Source of the DNA: an uncultured Bacteroidales bacterium | Lineage (GTDB): Bacteria > Bacteroidota > Bacteroidia > Bacteroidales > UBA932 | DNA length: 64,000 bases | Assembly (NCBI GenBank): GCA_900318565.1 | Contig: ONLD01000001.1 | Coordinates: 57,052 to 121,051 of the forward strand | Direction of reading: 5' to 3' | Shown here: in pieces, positions 39,648 through 49,600 of the stretch | How the letters are laid out: the number at the start of each line of letters is the position of its first letter | How positions within the stretch are numbered: the first letter of the stretch is position 1 | Made by a program: the position numbers and the translations under genes | The notes under the pieces: model-generated | Databases searched by the model: none | Seen by the model: only the letters and a program-made list of their open reading frames with translations | Told to the model about the DNA's origin: nothing

Positions 39648-41492
39648 TTATTTAAAGTCTTTATATTTTATGTTTCCGATTCTTTTTCCGTCGCGGTATG
39701 CCGCAGCGGTGACCCTCTGCTGGCGGTTTATGACGAAAGGTCCTTCGTACAGCGTCGAGGAGGCGGCAGGGGCGCTTCCGTCCAGGGTGTAGCGGATTTC
39801 GGCTCCGGGAGCGTCAACGCTCATAGTGACCACCTTGCTGTATTCCGTATCTTTATGGAAGTCGATGAAGGGGTCCCAGAAATTGCGGCAGTACTGCACG
39901 CCAAGGCGGTCAAGACGGCCCAGGTGGGTCTCCAGGCGCCTCGTGAAACCGTCCCAGTCCTTGCCGGCTCTGGACCAGCCGGCCTCTGCAATCGCGCACA
40001 TACGAGGCCAGGCCATATACTCCACGCGCGCCGGAGTGGGCATATATTCCGTCCAGACGCATCCTTCGACTCCTATTATATACCTGCGCTCCTGCTCGGT
40101 CAGCACGGCGGGCACGGGTTCGTAGTCGTACATCGTGCGAAGCAGGGTGGGGCCGCCCATTGCAAGGGGCTCGCTGTCCGGATCGCCCTGCCAGTAGTCG
40201 AGGTAGTACTTGGGATATGGCGACATCACGACTTCGTGGTGCTGCTGGGCGGCTTTGATTCCGCCTTCCTCTCCCAGCCACGACATCACCTTGGCGTTAG
40301 GGGCAAGGCCTCCCTGGAGGATTTCGTCCCAGCCGATAATCTGGCGGCCCTTGGAGTTGATGTAGCGCTCCATACGCTGGATAAACCAGCTCTGGAGCTC
40401 GAATTCGTCCTTGAGGCCTTCGCGCTTGATGAGCGCCTGGCAGTGCGGGCACTGCTTCCAGCTGGTCTTGGGGCACTCGTCGCCGCCGATGTGTATCAGC
40501 TCCGAAGGGAAGAGCTCGATGACCTCGTCGAACACGTCTTCGAGGAACTTGAAGGTCTCCTCCTTGGGGCAGTACACCTGACGGAAGATGCCCCAGCGGG
40601 TGGCGGTCTCGTAGTGGTCTTCCAGCCCGCAGCTGAGCTCCGGGTAGCAGGAGATGGCGGCGAGGCTGTGGCCGGGAATCTCGATTTCGGGAATTATGGT
40701 CACATAACGCTCGGCGGCGTATTGTACGAGGTCGCGCACTTCTTCCTGGCTGTAGAAGCCGCCGTAGGGCTTGCCGTCATAAATGCCGGAGCTGAGCGAA
40801 CCCACCACGGTCTCTTTACGCCACTGGCCTTTCTCGGTCAGGAGAGGGTATTTCTTGATTTCGAGCCTCCAGCCCTGGTCTTCGGTCAGATGCCAGTGGA
40901 AGCGGTTGACCTTGTGGAGGGCCATCAGGTCGATGTAGCGCTTCAGGAAGGGAATGTCGAAGAAATGCAGGCAGCAGTCGAGGTGCATTCCGCGGTAGGG
41001 GAAGCGGGGCTCGTCTTCGATATCGCAGCAGGGCAGCGCCCATTCCACTCCCCTCTGGGGGGCGGATGCGAAAACGGCATCGGGAAGGAGCTGCAGGATG
41101 GTCTGTAGGGCGTAAAACGCGCCCGCGCCGCTGCCATACTCCACCCTTACCATATCCGGGCGGACTATAAGGCTGTAAGCCTCTTCCTTCAGTCCGGCGT
41201 CCAGCCAGAAGATGCCCTTCTCGCCGCGGTGTCTCAGCGGGTCGTCGCTGACTACCTTCAGAGTGAACCCGGCGGCCTCTTTGAGGCGGTCGTTGAAGAA
41301 GCCCACGGTGCGCAGCACGGCTGAATCGCCCGCCTCGACGAAAAGGGTCGTGCCTTTGTCGATGCGGAAAGAGCCCTCACCCATCTGCAGGAAGCCCGGC
41401 TGAGGGATAATCTGCGGCTCAGCCGGCCCCTGCACCTTCGCGCAGGACACCAGCAGCACCGCCAGAATTATAAGTCCCCTTCTACTTACCAT
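39648..41492 (-). CDS. GH20 beta-N-acetylhexosaminidase lipoprotein with C-terminal chitobiase-type domain
   Basis: 614 residues from the ATG at 41492, chosen for its lipobox (L-L-V-S-C, Cys17). An N-terminal GH20b-type alpha/beta domain is followed by the catalytic barrel: F-H-W-H-L-T-E-D-Q-G-W-R near residue 200 and the catalytic pair Asp338-Glu339 in H-I-G-G-D-E-C-P. A short C-terminal domain has the pattern I-R-Y-T-L-D-G-S-A-P, as in chitobiase/hexosaminidase C-terminal domains. It removes terminal beta-linked GlcNAc or GalNAc outside the cytoplasm. Its start overlaps the preceding GH20 gene by 11 bases. Confidence 0.94.
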   Translation of the reverse strand: MVSRRGLIILAVLLVSCAKVQGPAEPQIIPQPGFLQMGEGSFRIDKGTTLFVEAGDSAVLRTVGFFNDRLKEAAGFTLKVVSDDPLRHRGEKGIFWLDAGLKEEAYSLIVRPDMVRVEYGSGAGAFYALQTILQLLPDAVFASAPQRGVEWALPCCDIEDEPRFPYRGMHLDCCLHFFDIPFLKRYIDLMALHKVNRFHWHLTEDQGWRLEIKKYPLLTEKGQWRKETVVGSLSSGIYDGKPYGGFYSQEEVRDLVQYAAERYVTIIPEIEIPGHSLAAISCYPELSCGLEDHYETATRWGIFRQVYCPKEETFKFLEDVFDEVIELFPSELIHIGGDECPKTSWKQCPHCQALIKREGLKDEFELQSWFIQRMERYINSKGRQIIGWDEILQGGLAPNAKVMSWLGEEGGIKAAQQHHEVVMSPYPKYYLDYWQGDPDSEPLAMGGPTLLRTMYDYEPVPAVLTEQERRYIIGVEGCVWTEYMPTPARVEYMAWPRMCAIAEAGWSRAGKDWDGFTRRLETHLGRLDRLGVQYCRNFWDPFIDFHKDTEYSKVVTMSVDAPGAEIRYTLDGSAPAASSTLYEGPFVINRQQRVTAAAYRDGKRIGNIKYKDFK

Positions 41493-43296
41493 AACTGCTG
41501 AAAAACTCTTTCGTAACGGTCTTGCCCAGAGGCTGTCCCTTGGCTGTAAAGGCACGGGCCTTGATGACCGCGTCCTTGTCAACCATAAACGGATTTCCGT
41601 CATAGACAGGAGAATCCGCGGTAGGCTCGCTACCGTCCAGCGTGTAGTGCACCACGCCGTCAGGATAATCCAGCTCCAGATTCATAGGCTTCGGGAACGG
41701 AAGACGACGGTCGTAGTCGAAAATAACTTCGTAATACACAGGGCAGTAGCCGATGTGCTTCATATCCAGACGACGCAGAATCTTCGGCATACGCATCCGG
41801 AAACTCTCCCAGTCCTTGTTGGGACGGCTCGTCCAGGCCACCTCGGCCGCGGCGACGTTGCGCGGGAATGCCATCCACTCCGCCTTCTCGCTGTCGGGAA
41901 TATACTCTGTCCAGAGGCAGGTTTCGTAACCTATAATATATTTCTTGCTCAAGTCGGGAATGGAATCCACCGCAGGATAATAGTTGTACACCTTCTTCAG
42001 GGGCATAAACACCTCCTGCGCCAGGTCGTCCGGCTGGTCGTCCTGATGGTTGTCAAGGTAGCACCAGCGGTTCGGGGTCAGCACCACGCGGATGCCGCGG
42101 CGGATACCGCGAGCTGCGGGGGCGTGGCCGCGGTAGGACATTGCGATAGGATCCTCAAGGGCGCCGCCGTCCAGGATCTCATCCCAGCCGATGACGGTCT
42201 TGCCGTGCTCCTTGAGGAAATCGCCAATACGCTTCACGAAGAAGGTCTGGAGCTCCTCGACGTCCTTGAGACCGAGCACCTTCATAAGGTCCTGGCAGTA
42301 CTGGCTCTCACGATACACATCCTTCGGGGCCTCGTCGCCGCCGATGTGGTAGTAAGGCGAAGGGAAGAGTTCGAACAGTTCCGTGAACACATCCTCCAGG
42401 AACTGGAAGGTGCGGGCAGTAGGAGCATAGAGGTTCTTCCAGATGCCCCAGCGGGTTTCCACCTCATAGCTGCGCTCGGGGAAGCAACTCAGCTCGGGAT
42501 ATGCGGCAATGGCGGCGGTGCTGTGGCCGGGGATTTCCACCTCCGGTATCACGGTCACGCACCTCCTGCGGGCGTACTCCACGACCTCGCGGATGTCGTC
42601 CTTGGTGTAGAATCCGCCGTGCGGAATGCCGTTGCCTATCCAGCTGTGGAACGCCGTCTCCTTGCGCCAGGCACCGATTTCGGTGAGGCGCGGATACTTG
42701 TCGATCTGGATGCGCCATCCCTGGTCCTCGGTCAGATGCCAGTGGAACATATTCTGCTTGTGCATTGCCATCAGGTCGATGAACTTCATCACCTCCTCCT
42801 TGGGGAAGAAATAGCGTCCGGAGTCGAACAGGAAGCCGCGGTAGGCAAATTCCGGCTCGTCTTCAATCTTGCAGCAGGGAGCCTCCCACTTGACTTTCTT
42901 CACGGGAGTGTCCGAGAAAATCTCGGCCGGAAGCAGTTGCAGGAAGGTCTGCAGTCCGTAGAAAGCACCCGGCACGTCGGAAGCCTCAACGAGCACCTCG
43001 GAAGGGCTGACGCTGAGCTTGTAGGCTTCTTTGCCGAGCCCCCCGATCTTGCGGAGCACGATTCCGGAGCCTTTGCCGTCGAGGGCGAATCCGGTGGAAG
43101 CCTTGACCGTGGAGGTGAAATCCTCGGCGATTTCTTTGAATTCAGGCGCCTCGACCAGCAGCCGGCTCGTCTTGCCAATCACAAACGAACCATCGGCGGG
43201 AGTTAGGCTCCTGGGAGTAGGGACTATATCGTAGCGGGGAGGCTGGCTCACCGGCGCCACGGTAAGTAAGGCAGCAAGCAGAAAGGATAGTATCAT
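41482..43296 (-). CDS. GH20 beta-N-acetylhexosaminidase, secreted
   Basis: 604 residues with a Sec signal (no lipobox). The domain plan is as in its neighbour: GH20b-like N-terminal domain, catalytic barrel with F-H-W-H-L-T-E-D-Q-G-W-R, catalytic Asp321-Glu322 in H-I-G-G-D-E-A-P, and a C-terminal domain with V-H-Y-T-L-D-G-S-E-P. The lack of a lipid anchor suggests a periplasmic location, complementing the anchored paralog. It overlaps the ceramidase-like gene by 4 bases. Confidence 0.94.
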   Translation of the reverse strand: MILSFLLAALLTVAPVSQPPRYDIVPTPRSLTPADGSFVIGKTSRLLVEAPEFKEIAEDFTSTVKASTGFALDGKGSGIVLRKIGGLGKEAYKLSVSPSEVLVEASDVPGAFYGLQTFLQLLPAEIFSDTPVKKVKWEAPCCKIEDEPEFAYRGFLFDSGRYFFPKEEVMKFIDLMAMHKQNMFHWHLTEDQGWRIQIDKYPRLTEIGAWRKETAFHSWIGNGIPHGGFYTKDDIREVVEYARRRCVTVIPEVEIPGHSTAAIAAYPELSCFPERSYEVETRWGIWKNLYAPTARTFQFLEDVFTELFELFPSPYYHIGGDEAPKDVYRESQYCQDLMKVLGLKDVEELQTFFVKRIGDFLKEHGKTVIGWDEILDGGALEDPIAMSYRGHAPAARGIRRGIRVVLTPNRWCYLDNHQDDQPDDLAQEVFMPLKKVYNYYPAVDSIPDLSKKYIIGYETCLWTEYIPDSEKAEWMAFPRNVAAAEVAWTSRPNKDWESFRMRMPKILRRLDMKHIGYCPVYYEVIFDYDRRLPFPKPMNLELDYPDGVVHYTLDGSEPTADSPVYDGNPFMVDKDAVIKARAFTAKGQPLGKTVTKEFFSSYGK

Positions 43297-44651
43297 AGTG
43301 CGTTGGTAATTGTCTTTTCAATTGCTCTTGAATAGACTTCCGGCATTTTGTCCGAAAGCGGATAGGGAGCCTTGATATATACGTGCATCTGGTCGATTTC
43401 ATACTCGTAGCCCTTGCGGTACTCGTACGCGTGGGCGGAAGGGAGATATGAATTCTGACCGTTGGTGTAGCCGGCGAAGATGACGGTGCGGCCGGGGAAA
43501 TGTTTGCGGGCTTCCATCTGGTACTCGCAGAAAGGCTCGCCCTGGGTGAAGTAGAATAGGATGCCGTTGATGTTGACGGCGCCCATAGTGAAGTCCAGGG
43601 TATTGCGCACCTTGCCCTCGGCGAAGCGGCTGAGAATCAGATTCTTCCAACCTTCGACATCCTCGTTCCAGCTCCAGTTGAGGGAGAGCTCGCCGCCCCA
43701 TTTCTCTATCAGTTCGGCGGCGTGCGCCTCGACGGCCTCGGGAGTCACTTCGGCGATGCGGAACGGCAGGCCCACGGTGTCATTGACAACTTTGAACTCT
43801 CCGTCCGGCCGCACGGCCTCGAATTTCACCTTCAGCAGCGAATCAGCCAGGCAGCGGCCGCATTCTTCGGCATACTCGGCCATCTTCGGGCCTTCCGCCG
43901 GGTCCATATTGCCCGCAGCCCCGGTCAGCTGGAACACGTCGCCGCCCCAGGCCTCGCGCAGAATCTTGCTGTACACGCCGGGATAGTCCGAAGACACCAG
44001 AAGGCTCTTCGGTCCCATACAGACGGGGTGGCAGGCGAGGTTGACCACGGACACGACCGGAGCGCCGCTCTTCTCGAGGAAACGGACCACGTACACGTCG
44101 CGGTCCACGGGGCCGGTTTTCTCGCAGCGGTTGCCGTTGATGCTGGTCTGCGCCTTGCCGACTTGCATTTTAAAAGGACGGAAGGCCGCCTCATCCGTGA
44201 TGGTCTTCACTGCGTTCTCGACCAGCACCCGGTGCAGGCGTTCCTTGTGGGAGTAGTTGCTCCCGCCGGGTTCCGCCCTCCAGCCGCCGTTGCGCGGGGC
44301 GGAGTGGGTGTGGATGCAGTGCATAAAGATACGGTCGAGCGGCAGACCGCTCTTCTCCGCTATCTCCTTGCGCCATTCCAGGCTCAGGTCTGGAGAAATC
44401 TCCATCAGGTCGTTGGAGATGATGCATACTTTGTCCGTGCCCTTCCCCACCACGAGGCAGTGGGTGTTCAGGGGAAGATGCAGGTCCGTGGAAAGGTCGT
44501 TGCGCGCCGCAAATCCGGCAAGCATAGTGTGCTCGCCCTCCACGGTGGAAATGTCGGCTGCGTTGTAGTTGAGCACCAGTTCCTCCCCCCGGCATCCGCA
44601 AAGGATACCGAGGAGAATGAGAACCGGTAAATATAAGCGTTTAATAAACAT
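43293..44651 (-). CDS. Neutral/alkaline ceramidase-like lipoprotein amidase
   Basis: 452 residues, lipobox L-C-G-C (Cys19). It matches the N-terminal catalytic domain of neutral ceramidases: M-L-A-G-F-A-A-R near the start, the zinc-binding stretch C-I-H-T-H-S-A-P, A-C-H-P-V-C-M-G with a further metal His, and G-A-A-G-N-M-D-P at the place of the G-N-x-G-D-x-S-P nucleophile region, where the usual Ser is less obvious. The true substrate of such short Bacteroidota members is not known; it need not be ceramide, and an N-acyl amino sugar or lipid amide would fit the locus. It overlaps the SusD gene end by 11 bases. Confidence 0.76.
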   Translation of the reverse strand: MFIKRLYLPVLILLGILCGCRGEELVLNYNAADISTVEGEHTMLAGFAARNDLSTDLHLPLNTHCLVVGKGTDKVCIISNDLMEISPDLSLEWRKEIAEKSGLPLDRIFMHCIHTHSAPRNGGWRAEPGGSNYSHKERLHRVLVENAVKTITDEAAFRPFKMQVGKAQTSINGNRCEKTGPVDRDVYVVRFLEKSGAPVVSVVNLACHPVCMGPKSLLVSSDYPGVYSKILREAWGGDVFQLTGAAGNMDPAEGPKMAEYAEECGRCLADSLLKVKFEAVRPDGEFKVVNDTVGLPFRIAEVTPEAVEAHAAELIEKWGGELSLNWSWNEDVEGWKNLILSRFAEGKVRNTLDFTMGAVNINGILFYFTQGEPFCEYQMEARKHFPGRTVIFAGYTNGQNSYLPSAHAYEYRKGYEYEIDQMHVYIKAPYPLSDKMPEVYSRAIEKTITNAL

Positions 44652-46671
44652 ATCCGGGATTCTGTACGAGAGTACCCTGAGTCTTGTCTATTTCAGGCTG
44701 AGGGATAGGCATAAGATAATTAGGATAATCTTCGGGATTCTCGACGCCGGGCTTGTTGGAACAGGTAAGCGAGCCGGACTGAGGCTTGATGTTGCGGCCC
44801 TTGTTGGGGAACCATTTCTGAGTGGGGGAAATGGTGAGGCAGCATTCGCCATAGTCCACGGTGTAGGTCTTGCCCTTCCACACATAGTTGACGATGTAAG
44901 CCACGTCGTTGCCGTTGTTCTTCTGGATGTAGCCCTCGCGCTCGCTGGTGTTGGCCCAATAGTAATTGCGGTTCTTGTTGGCGAGAGGAGCGGGCTGCAC
45001 GCAGCGGTAGAGAGTCTCCACCTTGCTGCCCTTCTCAAGGCGCATCGTGCGGGTGCCGGCGAAAGGCACGTTCTCATAACCGGTGGCTATCTTGAGACGG
45101 CGGGTGTCGAAGTAGCGGAAAGACTCGAAAGCGAGTTCGATACGGCGCTCATTTACCACCTCGTCCCACAGGGCGTCGCCGGATTCGGTCACCTCGGGCA
45201 TCATAACGTCAGCCCTGCCGCGCACCTTGTTGAGATAGGTGCGGCACTCGCCTTCACGGCCGGTCTGGAATGCGGCTTCTGCCATATTCAGATACATCTC
45301 GCCGAGACGGAACCAAGGATAGACCACGTTGCCGATAAGGGATTCGGAGATGTACTTGTTGGGCATATACCACTTGGTCAGGCCGCTGCCGCCGGTGTTG
45401 GTCAGGTCGATCTGGTCGCTGGCCTTCTTGGAGGTCACAGGCTCTTTCTTGCCCTTGTCGAAATCACTGACTTCAGTGTTTTCATAAAGCAGGTAAAGAT
45501 TGAGGGGAGTCTCGTTGGCGCCGCCGTTCTTGTCTGTCCACTTGTAAATCTTTCCGGGATAGATAATGCAGTGCTCGAAACGAGGGTCACGGTTCTTGAA
45601 AGGCTGCAGGGGGTCGTAGCCGGAGCCTTCCTCGAAGATCTTCTTGCCGTTCTTCATCTCATAGTCGAGCCACATAGCCTGGGTGGGGTTGAAGCTCTCC
45701 CAGCCGCCGCCGCCGAAGTCCATAAGGGAATAGAAAAGCTGGGCCTTGTGCGGCTGGCCGCTGCTCTGGACGAAATATTTGCCCCAGATGATCTCAGGGG
45801 AGTTGCCGTCGGTCCAGAAGCCGTCGTAAGTATCGTCGAGGGAATATGCACCGTCCACGTCTGCGCGGTCGCAGATAGCCTTGGCTGCTTTATATGCTTC
45901 CTCCCACTTATCCTTGGAATAAGTGCCGCGGAACACGCCGCCGGTCGGGAAGTTGGGATCGTTGAACAGAGGAGAAGCCGCGATGAGGGTCAGGCGGCAG
46001 CGGAGAGCCAGCACGCAGTCCTTGTGGACGCGGCCCTGGGCGGTCCCGGTCTTCTCGGGCAGCAGGGAATAAGCTGCATCGAGGTCGTCTTTGATGAATT
46101 GGACACAATCGTCGAAGTCGGCGCGCTGCTCATTGAATTCGGCACCGAGGTCTTCGTGGGGCTTGTCCACCAGGACCACGCCGCCGTAACGCTGGATCAG
46201 GTTGGTGTAGGCCCAGGCGCGGAGGAAATAAGCCTCGCCGAGCAGACGGTCCTTGGCGGCCTCTGTCATACTGGAGCCCTTCTCATTGACGAAACGGATG
46301 AAGTAGTTGAGACGGTAGATGTACTCATAGGCACGGTCCCATATATTCAGGAAGGTGGTGCGGGTGGGGTGGGCGGGACCGCCGTGGTTCTGGTCGACGA
46401 TGTTGCTCGGGGTCATTGAGCCGTCGGCGATATAACGGGTGGAAGTGCCGCCGTAGCGGAAAAAGCCTTCGTCTGAAATACAACCTGTGTTGCCCTCGGT
46501 GAAAGGATCGGGAAGCACGGTATAGATGGCGTTGATATAGCTCTCGGCAAGAGCGTCGCTGTTGAATACAGCTTCTTCAGAGAGCTTGTCCAGCGGCTTC
46601 TTGTCCAGGAAACCGTCGTTGCAGGCGGTCAGCAGGGACAGGGTTGCAAGAATGTAGAATATCTTTTTCAT
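44641..46671 (-). CDS. RagB/SusD family outer-membrane lipoprotein
   Basis: 676 residues, lipobox L-L-T-A-C (Cys17). Family hallmarks are A-Y-F-L-R-A-W-A-Y-T-N-L (helical region), P-W-F-R-L-G-E-M-Y-L-N-M-A-E-A, V-N-E-R-R-I-E-L-A-F-E-S-F-R-Y-F-D-T-R-R and the terminal Q-N-P-G-Y. It is the lid and capture protein of the SusC next to it (12 bases apart), importing the oligosaccharides or glycopeptides produced by this locus. The long length suggests a large ligand site. Confidence 0.96.
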   Translation of the reverse strand: MKKIFYILATLSLLTACNDGFLDKKPLDKLSEEAVFNSDALAESYINAIYTVLPDPFTEGNTGCISDEGFFRYGGTSTRYIADGSMTPSNIVDQNHGGPAHPTRTTFLNIWDRAYEYIYRLNYFIRFVNEKGSSMTEAAKDRLLGEAYFLRAWAYTNLIQRYGGVVLVDKPHEDLGAEFNEQRADFDDCVQFIKDDLDAAYSLLPEKTGTAQGRVHKDCVLALRCRLTLIAASPLFNDPNFPTGGVFRGTYSKDKWEEAYKAAKAICDRADVDGAYSLDDTYDGFWTDGNSPEIIWGKYFVQSSGQPHKAQLFYSLMDFGGGGWESFNPTQAMWLDYEMKNGKKIFEEGSGYDPLQPFKNRDPRFEHCIIYPGKIYKWTDKNGGANETPLNLYLLYENTEVSDFDKGKKEPVTSKKASDQIDLTNTGGSGLTKWYMPNKYISESLIGNVVYPWFRLGEMYLNMAEAAFQTGREGECRTYLNKVRGRADVMMPEVTESGDALWDEVVNERRIELAFESFRYFDTRRLKIATGYENVPFAGTRTMRLEKGSKVETLYRCVQPAPLANKNRNYYWANTSEREGYIQKNNGNDVAYIVNYVWKGKTYTVDYGECCLTISPTQKWFPNKGRNIKPQSGSLTCSNKPGVENPEDYPNYLMPIPQPEIDKTQGTLVQNPGYVY

Positions 46672-46683
46672 AATGGGCTCTGA

Positions 46684-49600
46684 TTAGAAGGTTACTTTGA
46701 CACCGAAGTTGAAAATCCTGACCTGAGGATAGGTCTGGTATCCTTCGTCACTGGTCTCCGGGTCGACGTTCTTCAACTCGGAGAAGGTGAGGAGGTTGTA
46801 GCCGGCGGCATAGACGCGGATGTTCTTGATTCCGACCTGGTGGCCGAACACGGCACCGGGCAGGGTGTAGCCGATTTCGAGGTTCTTCAGACGCAGGAAC
46901 GCGGCATTGCGGTAGTAGTAGGAAGTACGATACACGCCGCCGTTTCCGATGTTGGAGGCGATACGGGGATGGTCGGTATCCTTGTTGTCAAGAGTCCAGG
47001 CGTTGACTGCCGCATCCATCTCGATATTGCCGGACACGGGGTCGGTCAGAGGAGCGTAGTAGTAACGGGCACGGGCCTGTCCCTGGAGGAGGAGCGAGAG
47101 GTCGAAGTTCTTCCACTGCAGGTCGCCGTTGAGACCGAATACAATCTGCGGCACCGCGGTGAGGTCCATCCTCATACGGTCGTTGGAATCGATCTTGCCG
47201 TCTTTGTCGAGGTCCTCGAAGTAGAAGTCACCGAGACCGGCGCCGGACATCTGGGGATGATTCTCGATGTCCTCGAAGCTGCGGTTGATACCGGCAACCT
47301 GGTAGATAAGGGATGCGCCCATAGGATGGCCGGTCTGGTTCATATATTGATGATTCTCGTCGTAAGGAGTCTCATCCATAAACTCGATGGTGTTCTTGGC
47401 GTACATAATGTTGCCTGCAACCCTGTATCGGAGGTCGCCCACCTTGTTTTCGTGGTTGAGCTGGAGCTCGACACCCTTGTTGGACACGATGCCGATGTTC
47501 TCGTCGGGCAGGTTGCTGGTCAGACCGGTATAGTACGGCACTGAAGCGTTGCGGGTGCAGAGGATGTTGCTGCGGCGGGTGTAGAAGCCTTCGAGTTCCC
47601 ATCCGAAGAGACCGTTGTGGATGTTTCCGTCCAGACCGATATTCCAGGTACGGGCGACTTCCCAGGTGATGTTGGGATTGGGCACGCCGTTGGGAATGAT
47701 GTAGTTGACTTCCTTGTTGTCATAGAGGGCACGGTAGGAAGTGCTGGAGGAGTATTCATAGGTGGAGAGATACTGGAACGCGGCCACCTGGTCGTTACCC
47801 TGCTCGCCGTAGGAAGCACGTATCTTGAGGTTGGAGAGCCAGGGGGCGTTGTCCTTGAGGAAAGGCTCCTCGGAAATACGCCAACCCATAGAGACTCCGG
47901 GGAATATACCCCAGCGCTTGTCTGCGGGGAAGTTCTCGCTTCCGTCGAAACGGACGAGGGCCTGAATCATATACTTGCTCTTGTAGTCATATCCGATACG
48001 GCCGAAGAAAGAGCGGCGGGCCGTTTCGGAAGCGAAGCCGCCGATTTTGTAGTAGGCCTTGTCGGCGTTGCCGGCGAAGAACTCGTCAAGGATGTCGGAA
48101 TCGTATTTCTCGATGGCGGCATTGAAATAGTCGCGGCGGTAGTTGCTCTGCTCGAAACCTGCGAGGGCGGTCACGTGGTGGCCGTTGAAATCGCGGTCGT
48201 AGTTGATGTTGGCGTTGACGGTGACGGTGTGGTAGTTGTTCTGGCTCTCATTGAGGGTAGGAGTCGTGAACACGCCGCTGTCGCGCAGACGGTAGGTCTC
48301 CGTGATTTCGTCGTAGGAGTAGCACGGCCAGTTCTTGGACCAGTTCTTATGGAAGTTGTTGTGCACGTCGTATGCGAGCACTGCGTTGATTGACAGGCCC
48401 TTGGTAATGGCGTGGAGGTCGTAGTTGCCGCGGAACGTGGTGTTGATGGTGTTGTAGGTCGTGTTGTCGTAACCGGTAAGGTTCTGCACGAGGGCCGCGG
48501 GGTTGGCGCCGCTGCGCAGGTTGCCGTTGGGATAGTAGGGAGCGCCGGATGCATAGCGGCGGGTCGTGATGTAGAAGATACCGTAGGAGTCGCTCGGGTA
48601 AGCCGAGTAGTTCTTGTGCTGCTGACGCACGTTCAGGTCAACGCCGAGCTTGAAGTCCTTGGTCACCTGGATATCCACGTTGGAGCGCACGTTGTACTGG
48701 TTGTAGTTGGTAGCGGACTTGACGTAGATACCGTCCTGGTACTGACCGTTGAACTGCAGGAAGTAGCTGACCTTGCCGGCGCCGCCCTGCAGGCTGACTC
48801 CGTACTTGTGCTGGGAGGAGAAGGGCTTGATGATCTCCTTGAACCAGTTGGTATTGGGGTAGTTGATGGGGTCGTCCTGGTCGATGTAGTGCTGAATCTG
48901 CTCTTCGGTGTAGATAGGGGAAGCACCGGTAATCGCACGGGCTGCGTTGTAAGCCTTTGCAAATGCGACGGCGTCCGCCATCTCGACCAGGCGGGTCGGA
49001 GACTGCATACCATAGTCGTAGGAGAAGGTCACGCTGGGGGTGCCGTCGGTGCGGCCGCGCTTCGTGGTCACGAGGATGACGCCGTTGGCGGAACGTGCAC
49101 CGTAGATAGCTGCGGAAGCATCCTTCAGGACGTTGACGCTCTCGATTTCATCACCGGTCAGACGGGAGAACTCATCGCCACGTCCGGGCACGCCGTCGAT
49201 GATGATGAGCGGGGAGTTGTTGCCGAGAGTCGAACGGCCGCGGATATACATAACCGCATCGTCCCTACCAGGCTCACCGGAACGGTTGTTGACGATGACG
49301 CCGGAGATACGGCCTGCAAGACCCTGGGAGAGGTTGACCGAAGAGTTCTTCACGAGGTCTTCACCGGTGGTGCTGGCCACGGAACCGGTCAGGGTCACCT
49401 TGCGCTGGCTGCCGTAGCCGATGGCCACGGCCTCGTCGAGCACGAGGTTGTCGTCTTTAAGGGCAAAATCGATGGTCGTGCGCCCTTCGACCTTAACCGA
49501 CAGCTCCTCATAGCCCATCAAGTTTGCAGTGATGGTGGCGTTGGGGGAGACGTTGCTTAAGGAATAAGCGCCGTCCACATCGGTCATAGAGCCGTTCTGG

